A stretch of DNA of 64,000 nucleotides from Streptomyces sp. TLI_171 (GCF_003610255.1 NZ_RAPS01000001.1:7219001-7283000), one strand, 5' to 3'. Counted from the stretch's first letter, positions 1-9,360 are shown. Notes: generated by a model from the sequence alone, not told the origin. Made by a program: numbers and translations.

Positions 1-90
1 CCTCATGCCGGTCGACGCTACCCAGTGCGCGGACGGAATCCGGGCGACCTGCCGGGGCGTCACCGATCGGTAAGGGAACGGGGGAGGGCG

Positions 91-927
91 TCAGCGGTGC
101 GGGACCAGGGCGACCGGGGTCTGGCACTGGTGGACGGCGGCGCGGGCCAGCTGGCCGAGGCGGTGGTGGGGGCGGCCGAGGACCAGCAGGTCGGCGGTCG
201 CGGCGGCGGTCAGCACCGCGTGGGCGGGGGTGCCGAGGACGGTCTCCACGGTGAGGTCGACCTCGGGGTGGGCGGCCGCGGCGGGAGCGGTGGCGAGGGT
301 GAGTTCGTCCCGGATCGCGGCGGACTGGGCGTCGACGTCGACGTTCGGCGGGACCCAGCCGGGGACCGCCGACCAGAACGGGACCATCTCCCAGGCGTGC
401 ACGGCCCGGACCCGCCCGCCGAGCCGTTCGGCCTGCGCGAGGGCGAACTCCACGGCGGCGGGGGAGGTCTCGGCGGACAGGCCGACCACCACCTCGGGCT
501 GACCGGACGCCGGCACCCGGGCGTCGTCCGGCACCAGCACCACCGGGGTGTCGGTGTGCGCGGCGACGGACCGGCCCACCGAGCCGACCAGCGAGCCGTG
601 CTCGGGTGCGCCCAGCACGGCCAGTTCGTACTCGGCGGCGGCGGTGACCAGGGCGTCGGCCGGGTCGCCGGCGGCGGCCTGGGTGGCGACCTCCAGCCCG
701 GGGTTGGCCTTCAGCAGCTCCGCGGCGAGCGTGTCGAGCTCGTCCGGCCCGGGCTCGCCGAGGGCCGGGTCCAGCGGGTCGCCGACCGTCGCGGCGTGGT
801 CCAGCCACGGCCGGGCCCGCAGCACCGTCAGGCCGGTCGAGCGCCGGGCGGCCTCCGCCGCCGCCCAGTGGGCCGCGGCCCGGGACTGTGCCGACCCGTC
901 GTAGCCGATCACGATTCCCTGCGTCAT
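91..927 (-). CDS. Universal stress protein, two UspA domains
   Basis: The 278-residue product carries two UspA-type alpha/beta domains, at about residues 3-133 and 144-277. Each opens with a hydrophobic strand (GIVIGYDGS and EVVVGLS) and the first ends in the typical TPVVLVP strand. Tandem UspA proteins are cytoplasmic nucleotide-binding stress or dormancy proteins in actinobacteria; that role is known for the family and not shown here. An in-frame upstream start at 1008 exists, but the ATG at 927 is preceded by a GAGAGGA ribosome site and begins exactly at the domain. It is transcribed away from the sugar operon that follows and looks monocistronic. Confidence 0.9.
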   Translation of the reverse strand: MTQGIVIGYDGSAQSRAAAHWAAAEAARRSTGLTVLRARPWLDHAATVGDPLDPALGEPGPDELDTLAAELLKANPGLEVATQAAAGDPADALVTAAAEYELAVLGAPEHGSLVGSVGRSVAAHTDTPVVLVPDDARVPASGQPEVVVGLSAETSPAAVEFALAQAERLGGRVRAVHAWEMVPFWSAVPGWVPPNVDVDAQSAAIRDELTLATAPAAAAHPEVDLTVETVLGTPAHAVLTAAATADLLVLGRPHHRLGQLARAAVHQCQTPVALVPHR

Positions 928-1025
928 GTCGTCCGTCCTCTCTCCGGTTCGGCCCTCGGCTACCCCCCGGAGCGGATCGCACGCCTGGCAGATCGGATCG
1001 GTGTGCATGTCATTCGGCTCGCTTC

Positions 1026-1038
1026 ACAACGTTGGAAA
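1026..1038 (+). promoter_or_regulatory. Candidate operator copy 1 (ACAACGTTGGAAA)
   Basis: The sequence ACAACGTTGGAAA contains the AACGTT core typical of LacI-family sites. It recurs with one change at 1237-1249 just before the transporter operon, and a looser version (ACAACGTGAGAA) occurs at 9349-9360 between the second LacI gene and the arabinofuranosidase. Regulation by one of the two LacI proteins of this locus is inferred. Confidence 0.4.
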
Positions 1039-1236
1039 TTCGGCGCGCAGGCATCACAGCAGGCGGGGCGGCCGATGTCCAGACCTCTCGCACCGATCGC
1101 CGCCGGGCGGCGGTTGTCGCGGCCACATGCCGTGCAGGTCACGGTAGTTGACGCGACCTCAGCGGCCCGGGGCGAGCTTCGGAGAGCGCTGCGCGAGTTC
1201 TTGACACCGTCCGGGCGGATGGCTCATCGTCCCCTT

Positions 1237-1249
1237 ACATCGTTGGAAA
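1237..1249 (+). promoter_or_regulatory. Candidate operator copy 2 (ACATCGTTGGAAA)
   Basis: Second copy of the motif at 1026-1038, lying 51 bases before the start of the binding protein gene and 30 bases after a TTGACA hexamer (1201-1206). This is where a repressor would block the promoter of the transporter operon. The assignment rests only on repetition and position. Confidence 0.4.
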
Positions 1250-1300
1250 CCGGCGGGTAGCCGGTGCTTCCCCCATGCAGTCAAGGATGTGATCGGGCGT

Positions 1301-2410
1301 ATGAACCCCACCCTGCGCGCCAAGTCCGCCGTCGCCGCGCTTCTCGTCGCGGGGCTGTGCCTGTCGGCGGCCGCCTGCACCAACCAGGGCTCCACCTCGG
1401 CGTCCGGGGCCACCCCGGGATCCGGCGACAACAGCGCGGCCGCCCAGCAGGTGGTGTCGCCCGCGGCGAGCGCGAGCGGTCCCGGCTGCACCGCGGACAC
1501 CTACGGCGCACCGAAGGCGGACCTGACCGACGGGAAGACCGTGGTCGGGTTCTCGCAGTCGGAGTCCACCAGCAACCCGTTCCGGGCGGCGGAGACCGCC
1601 AGCATCGAGGCGGAGGCGAAGAGGCTCGGCGTGAAGCTGATCGAGCGGAACGCGAACGCCGACGTCAACGCCCAGAACGCGCAGATCCAGGACATGATCG
1701 CGCAGGGCGCGCAGGTGCTGATCGTGGCGCCGGAGAACTCGGACGGCCTGGGCCCGGCGCTGGCCGCGGCGAAGGCGAAGAAGATCCCGGTGCTGACCAT
1801 CGACCGGACGGTGACCGGCGCGGCCTGCAGCGACTTCGTCGCGTTCATCGGGTCGAACTTCTACGGTCAGGCGCAGATCGCCGCCGACGACCTGGCCGGC
1901 GCCACCGGCGGGCAGGCGCACGTGGCGATCCTCCAGGGCACCCCCGGCAACAACGTGTCCGCGGACCGCACCAAGGGGTTCACCGACCAGCTGGCCGCCA
2001 AGTACCCGAACATGCAGGTGGTGGCCTCGCAGACGGCGAACTTCGACCAGACCGAGGGCCAGAAGGTGATGGAGCAGCTGCTCCAGGCGCACCCGGACAT
2101 CACCGCGGTCTACGCCGAGAACGACGGCATGGCGCTGGGCGCGATCCAGGCGATGCGCTCGGCCGGCAAGGCGCCCGGCAAGGACATCAAGATCGTGTCC
2201 ATCGACGGGATCCGGCAGGCCGTGCAGGGCGTGGTCGACGGGCAGCTGGTCGCCGACATCGAGACCAACCCGCGGTTCGGCCCGCTGGCCTTCCAGTCGC
2301 TGAAGGACTTCTACGGCACGGCCGGCGTCCAGCCCAAGGTGATCATCAAGGACGGCCACTTCACCGCCGACAGTGCCCGACAGGCCCTCGCCCAGGGCCT
2401 CGTGTACTGA
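1301..2410 (+). CDS. Sugar ABC transporter substrate-binding lipoprotein, YtfQ-like
   Basis: The 369-residue product begins with a lipoprotein signal (MNPTLRAKSA..., SAAAC with the acylated Cys near residue 25). A periplasmic-binding-protein type 1 fold follows, with the VVGFSQSES opening, an NxQIQDMIAQG motif, LTIDRTV, and the AVYAENDGMALGAIQA and VSIDGI segments. These match the galactofuranose-binding protein YtfQ and related furanose/arabinose binders. A GTG at 1289 is in frame, but the ATG at 1301 starts a proper signal peptide. It heads an operon with a double ATPase and two permeases, the YtfQRT-YjfF arrangement. The ligand is inferred; the GH54 enzyme nearby suggests L-arabinofuranose. 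Confidence 0.9.
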   Translation: MNPTLRAKSAVAALLVAGLCLSAAACTNQGSTSASGATPGSGDNSAAAQQVVSPAASASGPGCTADTYGAPKADLTDGKTVVGFSQSESTSNPFRAAETASIEAEAKRLGVKLIERNANADVNAQNAQIQDMIAQGAQVLIVAPENSDGLGPALAAAKAKKIPVLTIDRTVTGAACSDFVAFIGSNFYGQAQIAADDLAGATGGQAHVAILQGTPGNNVSADRTKGFTDQLAAKYPNMQVVASQTANFDQTEGQKVMEQLLQAHPDITAVYAENDGMALGAIQAMRSAGKAPGKDIKIVSIDGIRQAVQGVVDGQLVADIETNPRFGPLAFQSLKDFYGTAGVQPKVIIKDGHFTADSARQALAQGLVY

Positions 2411-2443
2411 CCGGCCCGCCGCCGGACCCGAGAGGAGGACCAG

Positions 2444-4042
2444 ATGGACCAGACCGAGCAGGCCGCCCCGGTCGGCCCCGTACTGGCGGCGACCGGGATC
2501 GACAAGAGCTTCGCGGGCGTCCACGCCCTGCGCGGCGTCGACCTGGCGCTGCACGCCGGACGGGTGCACGCCCTGGTCGGCGAGAACGGCGCCGGCAAGT
2601 CCACCCTGATCAAGGTGCTCACCGGCGTCCACCGCCCCGACGCCGGACGGATCGAACTGGCAGGCCGGGAGGCGGAGTTCCGCACCCCGCAGGAGGCCCA
2701 GCGGGCCGGGGTCTCCACGGTCTACCAGGAGGTCAACCTGGTGCCGATGATGTCGGTGGCCCGCAACCTGTTCCTCGGCCGCGAACCGCGCCGGCGCGGC
2801 CTGCTCGACATCCGCCGGATGAACCGCGAGGCGGCCGAGCTGCTGGCCCGCTACGGCGTGCACCCCGACGTCACCCGGCCGCTGCGCGAACTCGCCCTGG
2901 GCGCCCAGCAGATGGTGGCACTGGCCCGCGCCGTGCAACTGGACGCCCGGGTGGTGGTGATGGACGAGCCCACCTCCTCGCTGGAGCCGCGCGAGGTGGA
3001 CACCCTGTTCGGGGTGGTCCGCGACCTCACCGCGCAGGGCATCGCCGTGGTCTACGTCAGCCACCGGATGGACGAGCTGTACACCGTCTGCGACGACGTC
3101 ACCGTGCTGCGCGACGGCCGGGCGGTGCACACCGGCCGCCTCGCCGACCTGCCCCGGCTGGACCTGGTCGCGCTGATGCTCGGCCGGGAACTCGGCGCCG
3201 CCCGCGACCGCACCGCCCGCACCCACGACGCCCGCCGCGCGCACAGCGCCGACACCCCGCCGGTGCTGCGCGCCCACGACCTGGCGGTCCGGCACAAGGT
3301 GCACGGCGTCTCCTTCGAGCTGCACCGCGGCGAGGTGCTCGGCCTCGGCGGACTGCTCGGCTCCGGCCGCAGCGAGACCGCGAAGGCCGTGGTCGGCGCG
3401 CTCGGCGCGGACGCCGGCCGGGTGGAGGTGGCCGGCCGGGTGCTGGCCCGGCGCAGCCCGGCCGCCGCGATCCGGGCCGGCCTGGCGCTGCTGCCCGAGG
3501 ACCGCAAGGCGGAGGGCATCGTCCCCGGCCTGTCGGTGCGGGAGAACATCGTGCTGGCCGCGCTGCCCCGGCTGTCCCGGGCCGGACTGGTCTCCCGCGC
3601 CCGGCAGGACGAGATCGTCGACACCTTCATGGCCCGGCTGCGGATCAAGGCCGCGAGCCCCGAGCAGAAGGTCGCCGACCTGTCCGGCGGCAACCAGCAG
3701 AAGGTCCTGCTGGCCCGCTGGCTCTGCCTCGCCCCGAAGGTCCTGCTGCTGGACGAGCCCACCCGCGGCATCGACGTCGGCGCCCGCGCCGAGGTGCAGG
3801 CGCTGATCGACGAACTGGCCGAGGACGGCCTCGGCGTGCTGCTGATCTCCTCCGACGCGGAGGAACTGGTCGCCGGCGCGGACCGGGTGCTGGTCCTGAA
3901 GGACGGCCTGGTGGTCGACGGACTCACCGGCGACGCGGTCACCGCCGACCGCCTGCTGGCCGCCCTCGCCCAGGAGGGCCCGTCCGCTGACGGGCCGTCA
4001 GCGGGCCCCACCCCCGACGAGTCGAACGGAGCGTCCCGATGA
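2444..4042 (+). CDS. Sugar ABC transporter ATP-binding protein, two ABC domains (YtfR/RbsA-like)
   Basis: The 532-residue protein has two fused ATPase domains. The first has Walker A GENGAGKST at residues 47-55, Walker B VVVMDEPTSSLEPRE and a weak signature. The second, from about residue 275, has a degenerate P-loop (LGSGRSE), an intact LSGGNQQKV signature and LLLDEPTRGIDVG. One good and one degenerate site is normal for the CUT2 carbohydrate class. It energises import of the sugar bound by the upstream lipoprotein. An AGGAGG-like ribosome site (GAGAGGAGG) lies before the ATG, and its end overlaps the first permease by four bases (ATGA). A CTGACG palindrome sits inside its 3' end. Confidence 0.95.
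   Translation: MDQTEQAAPVGPVLAATGIDKSFAGVHALRGVDLALHAGRVHALVGENGAGKSTLIKVLTGVHRPDAGRIELAGREAEFRTPQEAQRAGVSTVYQEVNLVPMMSVARNLFLGREPRRRGLLDIRRMNREAAELLARYGVHPDVTRPLRELALGAQQMVALARAVQLDARVVVMDEPTSSLEPREVDTLFGVVRDLTAQGIAVVYVSHRMDELYTVCDDVTVLRDGRAVHTGRLADLPRLDLVALMLGRELGAARDRTARTHDARRAHSADTPPVLRAHDLAVRHKVHGVSFELHRGEVLGLGGLLGSGRSETAKAVVGALGADAGRVEVAGRVLARRSPAAAIRAGLALLPEDRKAEGIVPGLSVRENIVLAALPRLSRAGLVSRARQDEIVDTFMARLRIKAASPEQKVADLSGGNQQKVLLARWLCLAPKVLLLDEPTRGIDVGARAEVQALIDELAEDGLGVLLISSDAEELVAGADRVLVLKDGLVVDGLTGDAVTADRLLAALAQEGPSADGPSAGPTPDESNGASR
3987..4001. repeat. Palindrome CTGACGGGCCGTCAG inside the ATPase gene
   Basis: A perfect CTGACG-N3-CGTCAG palindrome, extended by one more G/C pair on each side. 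It encodes part of a low-complexity tail (roughly SADGPSAG) of the ATPase and belongs to a repeat family found at many gene ends in this window. Confidence 0.7.
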
Positions 4043-5004
4043 CCGCCCTCGCCCTGGCGGGCGCCGTCCGCGGCCGCGGCCCCGCGCTGCGGCTGCTGCG
4101 CCGGTACGGCGTGTACGCCGCACTGGCCGTGCTGTTCCTGGCGGCGGTGGTGCTCGACACCGGGTTCCTGTCCGCCGGGAACGTCCGGATCCAGCTGTTC
4201 CAGGTCGCGCCGACGCTGCTGGTCGCGCTCGGGATGGCGCTGGTGATCGGCACCGAGGGCATCGACCTGTCGGTGGGCGCGGTGATCGCGCTGGCCGCCG
4301 CGGTGGTGCCGCTGTACATCGGGTGGGGCCTGCCCGTGGCGCTGCTCGTCGCCGTCGGCCTCGGCGCGGTGAGCGGCCTGGCCGGCGGTGCGATGGTCGC
4401 GTTCACCCGGGTGCAGCCGATCGTCGCGACGCTCGCCCTGATGATCGGGGTCCGCGGCGTCGCCTCGCTGATCAACGGGGCCTCCGCCAAGCCCGTCACC
4501 GACCCCGCGCTGCTCTCCCTCGGCTCGGACGCCTTCGCCGGCGTCCCGCTGACGGCCTGGCTGGCGGCCGGGTGCGTGGCGCTGACCGCGGTGCTGGTGC
4601 ACCGCACCACCTTCGGGCGGCAGCTGGTCGCGGTCGGCGACAACCGGCGGGCGGCCCGGCTGGCCGGACTGCCGGTGCGGCGGGTGCTGCTGACGGTCTA
4701 CCTGCTGTCGGGCGTGCTGGCCGCGCTGGCCGGGACGGTGATCGTCGGCCACGGCGCGGAGGCCGACCCGGCGAACCAGGGCCGCAACATCGAACTCGAC
4801 GCGATCACCGCCGTCGTGGTCGGCGGCACCCCGCTGGCCGGCGGCAGCGTCCGGGTGCTGGGCACCGTCGCCGGGGCGCTGTTCATGCAGCTGATCACCG
4901 CGGTGCTCACCCAGCACGACGTGCACAGCTCCATCACCAAGATCGTCGAAGCGGCCGTCATCTGCTTCGCCGTGTACGCCTCCCAGGAGCGTGGTACCCG
5001 ATGA
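4039..5004 (+). CDS. Sugar ABC transporter permease (YtfT-like, CUT2)
   Basis: The 321-residue hydrophobic protein has about eight to ten membrane segments and the BPD_transp_2 hallmarks: GMALVIGTEGIDLSVGAV in the first third and the late EELDAITAVVVGGTPLAGG-like region (LDAITAVVVGGTPLAGG). It is one half of the membrane channel of the furanose-type transporter. Its ATG overlaps the ATPase stop and its own stop overlaps the next permease start (ATGA at both joints), so the subunits are translationally coupled. Confidence 0.95.
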   Translation: MTALALAGAVRGRGPALRLLRRYGVYAALAVLFLAAVVLDTGFLSAGNVRIQLFQVAPTLLVALGMALVIGTEGIDLSVGAVIALAAAVVPLYIGWGLPVALLVAVGLGAVSGLAGGAMVAFTRVQPIVATLALMIGVRGVASLINGASAKPVTDPALLSLGSDAFAGVPLTAWLAAGCVALTAVLVHRTTFGRQLVAVGDNRRAARLAGLPVRRVLLTVYLLSGVLAALAGTVIVGHGAEADPANQGRNIELDAITAVVVGGTPLAGGSVRVLGTVAGALFMQLITAVLTQHDVHSSITKIVEAAVICFAVYASQERGTR

Positions 5005-6011
5005 GCCCCACCACTCCGGCCGCCCGGCCGCTGACCCGCCGTCGCCCGACGGGCGCCGAGACCTCCGCCGAGCGCCTGGCGGCCCGGATCCGGCGGCACG
5101 GCGCGCTCAGCGTGCTCGCCCTGGTGGTGCTGCTCGCCGCGGTGTTCTCGCCCGGCTTCGCGAGCACCGACAACCTCGGCGCGATCCTCGGCAACAACGC
5201 CTTCGGCTGGCTGCTGGCGCTCGGCTTGACCTTCGTCATCCTCACCGGCGGCATCGACCTGTCGGTGGGCTCGATGTACGCGCTCGGCGGCGTGCTGGCG
5301 GCCTGGGCCGCCCAGCACCACGGCACCTGGGCGGCCGTGCTGCTGCCGCTCGCGGTCGGCGCCGCCTGGGGCTGCGTGCACGGACTGCTGGTCGCCCGGG
5401 CCGGGATGGCGCCGTTCATCGTCACGCTGGCCGGCCTGCTCGGCGCCCGCGGCCTGCTGCAGCTGATCACCGGTGAGGGCACCACCACCTACCTGGTGCC
5501 GCGCGAGTCCGCGTTCCGCGCCCTCGGCGAGGGCACCTGGACGCCCGTGCTGATCTCCGCCGCCCTGTTCGGCCTCGGCGCGGTGCTGCTCACCCGCACC
5601 CGGTTCGGCGCCGTTACCACCGCGATCGGCGGCAACGAGCACGCCGCCCGGCTGATGGGCCTGCCCGTCGCCCGCACCAAGACCCTGGTGTACGTGCTGT
5701 CCGCGACCCTGGCCTGTGCGGCCGGCGCGCTCGGCAGCGCCCGGCTCGGCTCCGGCGTCACCACCGTCGGCGTCGGCTACGAACTCACCGCCATCGCGTC
5801 CGTCGCCATCGGCGGCACCCTGCTCACCGGCGGCAGCGGCACGATCGGCGGCACCGTCGCCGGCGTGCTGCTGCTCTCGGTGATCCACAACCTGATCGAC
5901 CGCTCCGCCTCCCAGTACGGCTCGGCCGTCACCGACACCGTCAACGGCGCGTTCCTGGCCGCCGTGGTGCTCGCCCAGGCCCTGCTGGACCGCGGCCGCC
6001 GGGACGAGTGA
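5001..6011 (+). CDS. Sugar ABC transporter permease (YjfF-like, CUT2)
   Basis: The 336-residue protein has the same family hallmarks as the preceding permease (LTFVILTGGIDLSVGSMYALGG, VAIGGTLLTGGSGTIGG) and forms the second half of the channel. The pairing of two different permeases with one double ATPase is the YtfQRT-YjfF pattern. The open frame extends far upstream, but the ATG at 5001 overlaps the previous stop (ATGA) and starts just before the first hydrophobic segment. A LacI gene follows after 73 bases. Confidence 0.95.
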   Translation: MSPTTPAARPLTRRRPTGAETSAERLAARIRRHGALSVLALVVLLAAVFSPGFASTDNLGAILGNNAFGWLLALGLTFVILTGGIDLSVGSMYALGGVLAAWAAQHHGTWAAVLLPLAVGAAWGCVHGLLVARAGMAPFIVTLAGLLGARGLLQLITGEGTTTYLVPRESAFRALGEGTWTPVLISAALFGLGAVLLTRTRFGAVTTAIGGNEHAARLMGLPVARTKTLVYVLSATLACAAGALGSARLGSGVTTVGVGYELTAIASVAIGGTLLTGGSGTIGGTVAGVLLLSVIHNLIDRSASQYGSAVTDTVNGAFLAAVVLAQALLDRGRRDE

Positions 6012-6084
6012 GCCCCCCACCGCCGCACACCGATCCGCACGGGGCCGGGCGCCCCGACCGAGCCGAGAGAGAAGGCGCAGGGCC

Positions 6085-7116
6085 GTGGGCGTGAGCCTCA
6101 AGGACGTCGCGATCCGGGCCGGAGTGTCCGTCAAGACCGTCTCCAACGTGGTCAACGACTACCCGCACGTCAGACCCGGCACCCGGGACCGCGTCCGGCA
6201 GGCCATCGACGAGCTCGGCTACCGCCCCAACGCCACCGCCCGCCACCTGCGCACCGGCCGCAGCGGCATCATCGCGCTGGCCGTGCCCGAACTCGGCAAC
6301 CCGTACTTCGCCGACCTCGCCGCCGCCGTCATCGACGCCGCCGCCCACCACGCCCACACCGTGCTGCTCGACCACACCGCCGGGCTGCGCAGCAAGGAGA
6401 CCCTGGTCTCGCAGGGCTTCCGCTCGCACCTGATCGACGGACTCATCCTCAGCCCCATCCACCTGGAGACCGCCGACCTGCTGGACCGCCCCGCCCGGCC
6501 GCCGCTGGTGCTGCTCGGCGAGCGCGAGTACGACGCCCCGTTCGACCACATCGCCATCGACAACGTCGCCGCCGCCCGGCTCGCCGTCCGCCACCTGCTG
6601 GGCCTCGGCCGCCGCCGGATCGCCTTCGTCGGCGCCCGCCGGGACAGCCGCCGCCAGCCCGCCCACCTGCGGCTGCGCGGCTGGCGCGAGGAGATCCTGG
6701 CCGCCGGGGGCCACCCCGGCGAGGACCTGGTGATCGCCACCGACGGCTACGACCGCCTGGACGGCGCCGTCGCCATGACCCGCCTGCTCGACCTGCCCGA
6801 ACCGCCCGACGCCGTGTTCGCCTACAACGACCTGGTCGCCCTCGGCGCGCTGCGGGTGCTCGCCGAACGCGGGGTCCGGGTCCCCGAGGAGATCGCCGTC
6901 GTCGGCTTCGACGACATCGAGGACGGCCGCTACGGCGCCGTCACCCTCACCACCATCGCCCCCGACAAGGCCGCCATCGCCCGCCTGGCCGTGGACTGCC
7001 TGATCGCCCGGATCGAAGCCGCGCCCGACCGGGCCCCCTCCGGGCCCCGCCGCATCCTGCCGAGCCACACCCTGGTGGTCCGCGAGTCCACCGCCGGCCG
7101 CGCGCCCCGCCCCTGA
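6085..7116 (+). CDS. LacI-family transcriptional regulator
   Basis: The 343-residue product has the N-terminal LacI helix-turn-helix (SLKDVAIRAGVSVKTVSNVV, residues 4-23) with the hinge LGYRPNATARHLRTG, then a periplasmic-binding-protein-like effector domain ending in VVGFDDIEDG. It starts with GTG behind a GAGAGAGAAGG ribosome site. It follows the transporter permease and precedes the epimerase on the same strand, so it probably controls this operon in response to the imported sugar. It is highly similar in its DNA-binding part to the LacI protein at 8236-9279, so the two may recognise related operators. Confidence 0.92.
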   Translation: MGVSLKDVAIRAGVSVKTVSNVVNDYPHVRPGTRDRVRQAIDELGYRPNATARHLRTGRSGIIALAVPELGNPYFADLAAAVIDAAAHHAHTVLLDHTAGLRSKETLVSQGFRSHLIDGLILSPIHLETADLLDRPARPPLVLLGEREYDAPFDHIAIDNVAAARLAVRHLLGLGRRRIAFVGARRDSRRQPAHLRLRGWREEILAAGGHPGEDLVIATDGYDRLDGAVAMTRLLDLPEPPDAVFAYNDLVALGALRVLAERGVRVPEEIAVVGFDDIEDGRYGAVTLTTIAPDKAAIARLAVDCLIARIEAAPDRAPSGPRRILPSHTLVVRESTAGRAPRP

Positions 7117-7144
7117 CGTTCCGTCGCCAGTGAAGGAACCCCCG

Positions 7145-8224
7145 TTGCCGCTCCCGTCCGTCACCCGCAGCCCGTTCGGCACCCTGGCCGACGGCACCCC
7201 CGTCGCCCGCTGGACGCTCGACGCCGGCACCGGCGTCCGGGCCGAAGTGCTCGACCTCGGCGGCATCCTGCACCGCCTGGACGTCCCCGACCCGGACGGG
7301 CGGTCCGCCTCCGTCGTGCTCGGCCACGCCGCGCTGGACGGCTACACCGCCGACACCGCCTACCTCGGCGCGCTCATCGGACGGTACGCCAACCGGATCG
7401 CGCACGGCCGGTTCCGCCTCGACGGCCGCACCCACCGCGTTCCCGCCACCGACCGCGGCCACGCCCTGCACGGCGGGCCGGGCGGCTTCCACCGCCGCCG
7501 CTGGCAGGCCACCGCCGCACCGGGCCGGGACGCCGCCGCACTCCGCCTCGACCTGCGCAGCCCGCACGGCGACATGGGATTCCCCGGCGAACTGCACGTC
7601 ACCGCCGTCTACACCCTCGACCGCCGCGGCACCCTGCGGCTGGACTGGACCGCCCGCACCGACCGCCCCACCCCCGTCAACCTCACCCACCACGCCTACT
7701 TCAACCTGTCCGGCCCGGGCAGCGGCGGCGTGCACGCCCACCGGCTGACCGTCGACGCCGACGCCTACCTGCCCGTCGACCCCGCCGCCATCCCGCTCGG
7801 CGCACCCGCCCCCACCGCCGGCACCCCCTTCGACCTGCGCACCCCACGGCCGCTCGGCGAACGCCTCGACCACCCCCACCCCCAGCTGCGCCGGTCCGGC
7901 GGCTACGACCACTGCTACGTGCTCGCCCCGCCGCCCGCCCCCGGCGCGCTGCGCCGCGCCGCCCGGCTCCACGACCCGGGCAGCCGCCGCGAATTGGAGG
8001 TGTGGACCACCGAACCCGGCCTGCAGGTGTACACCGGCAACGGTCTCGACGGCCGCCCCCACCCCCGGCACGCCGGACTCTGCCTGGAGACCCAGCACTT
8101 CCCCGACTCGCCCAACCGGCCCGGCTACCCGGACACCGTGCTGCGCCCCGGCGCACCGCGGCGCAGCACCACCGAGTTCCGTTTCCCGCACCTGTCCCAC
8201 TCCCGGGCGGGGGAGCGGACATGA
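7145..8224 (+). CDS. Aldose 1-epimerase (mutarotase)
   Basis: The product of about 359 residues interconverts alpha and beta anomers of aldoses in the cytoplasm or outside the cell. Family motifs are YLGALIGRYANRIAHGRF, HALHGGPGGFHRRRW, the catalytic-histidine region VNLTHHAYFNLSG, and the C-terminal LCLETQHFPDSPN containing the catalytic Glu. Two starts are possible. GTG 7130 adds five residues, but AAGGAA at 7133-7138 lies six bases before TTG 7145, so I prefer TTG. No signal peptide is seen. It lies 28 bases after the LacI gene in the same operon, which suggests that the sugar handled by the transporter needs anomer conversion. Confidence 0.92.
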   Translation: MPLPSVTRSPFGTLADGTPVARWTLDAGTGVRAEVLDLGGILHRLDVPDPDGRSASVVLGHAALDGYTADTAYLGALIGRYANRIAHGRFRLDGRTHRVPATDRGHALHGGPGGFHRRRWQATAAPGRDAAALRLDLRSPHGDMGFPGELHVTAVYTLDRRGTLRLDWTARTDRPTPVNLTHHAYFNLSGPGSGGVHAHRLTVDADAYLPVDPAAIPLGAPAPTAGTPFDLRTPRPLGERLDHPHPQLRRSGGYDHCYVLAPPPAPGALRRAARLHDPGSRRELEVWTTEPGLQVYTGNGLDGRPHPRHAGLCLETQHFPDSPNRPGYPDTVLRPGAPRRSTTEFRFPHLSHSRAGERT

Positions 8225-8235
8225 CGGCCCGCCGG

Positions 8236-9279
8236 TCAGCGCGAGAGGGTGCTGCTCTCCCGCACCACCACCCGGAACCCCGGCGTGATCCGCCGGCCCG
8301 GGCCGGTGTAGCGCTGCTCGATCCGCTCCTCCAGGCAGCGCACCGCCAGCTCCGCGATCAGCCGCTTGTCGGGCGCGACGGTGGTCAGCGAGGGGATCGC
8401 GTACGCCGCCTCCTCCACGTCGTCGAAACCGACGATCGCCAGGTCCTGCGGCACCCGCAGGCCCGCCTCGTGCGCCGCCCGCAACGCCCCCAGCGCCAGC
8501 AGGTCGTTGAAGCAGAACACCGCGTCGGGGCGCTCCGGCAGCCGCAGCAGCCGGCGCATCGCGGACGCGCCGTCCGGCCGGAAGTAGGCCCGCACCGGCG
8601 GCAGCAGCTCCTGATCGACCGTCAGCCCCGCGTCCCGCAGCGCCTCCCGGTACCCGGCCAGGCGCTGCTCGGCGGTGGCCCGCGGCGCCGGGTCCTGCCA
8701 GCCGATCGCGGCGATCCGCCGGTAGCCCTCGTCCAGCAGGTGCCGGGTCACCTCGCGGGCGCCCGCCACGTTGTCGATGTGCACCCGGTCGGCGACCGGC
8801 CCGAGGTCGGCCTCGCCGAGCAGCACCAGCGGGATCTCCCGGGAGCGCGACAGCAGCGCCGCCCGGTCCAGGCCGAGCGGGCTGAGGATCACCCCGTCGA
8901 TCATCGGGTCCCCGAGTCCGGAGGCGATCCGCAGCTCCGCCGCCGGATCGCCGCCGGTGTCGTCCATCAGCACCGTGATGCCCACCCGGCGGGCGGCCGC
9001 GATCACCTCCACCGCCAGCTCCGCGAAGTACGGCGACGGCAGTTCGGGGAAGGCCAGCGCGATCACCCCGCTGCGGCCCGTGCGCAGCCGGCGGGCCGTC
9101 ACGTTGGGCAGGTAGCCCAGCGTGTCGATGGCCCGCTGCACCCGCTCCCGGGTGGCCTCCGCCACCGGAGTCGTCCCGTTGACCACGTTCGACACGGTCT
9201 TCACGGAGACCCCGGCCAGCTCGGCCACGTCCTTCAGCCGCGGCGCCCCGGCGCCGCCGATGTTGCCCGGTACGGACAA
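8236..9279 (-). CDS. LacI-family transcriptional regulator of the arabinofuranosidase locus
   Basis: The product is about 347 residues. It has a LacI helix-turn-helix (RLKDVAELAGVSVKTVSNVV), the hinge LGYLPNVTARRLRTG, and an effector-binding domain ending in VGFDDVEEAAY. I chose the TTG at 9279 because GGAGGAGGG lies just upstream; the open frame runs further but without LacI-like sequence. It is convergent with the epimerase (11 bases apart) and divergent from the GH54 arabinofuranosidase, so it is the likely local repressor of that enzyme. Confidence 0.9.
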   Translation of the reverse strand: MSVPGNIGGAGAPRLKDVAELAGVSVKTVSNVVNGTTPVAEATRERVQRAIDTLGYLPNVTARRLRTGRSGVIALAFPELPSPYFAELAVEVIAAARRVGITVLMDDTGGDPAAELRIASGLGDPMIDGVILSPLGLDRAALLSRSREIPLVLLGEADLGPVADRVHIDNVAGAREVTRHLLDEGYRRIAAIGWQDPAPRATAEQRLAGYREALRDAGLTVDQELLPPVRAYFRPDGASAMRRLLRLPERPDAVFCFNDLLALGALRAAHEAGLRVPQDLAIVGFDDVEEAAYAIPSLTTVAPDKRLIAELAVRCLEERIEQRYTGPGRRITPGFRVVVRESSTLSR

Positions 9280-9348
9280 GACCGCACCCCCTCCTCCCGC
9301 CGACCGTGCGCGAGGGAGCGAGGCCGGCACCAGCACGACGCCGCTACT

Positions 9349-9360
9349 ACAACGTGAGAA
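9349..9360. promoter_or_regulatory. Candidate operator between LacI gene and arabinofuranosidase
   Basis: ACAACGTGAGAA resembles the ACA(A/T)CGTTGGAAA motif found twice upstream of the transporter operon. It is an island of lower GC in the 193-base divergent intergenic region. Binding by the neighbouring LacI protein is an inference. Confidence 0.35.

Larger units (their letters stand above)
928..1300. other. Intergenic region with promoter-like and operator-like motifs
   Basis: No gene is supported in these 373 bases between the divergent stress protein and the transporter operon. The stretch holds two copies of an ACA(A/T)CGTTGGAAA motif (about 1026-1038 and 1237-1249) and a TTGACA hexamer at 1201-1206 that could be a -35 element for the transporter operon. 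The -10 is not convincing. Confidence 0.5.
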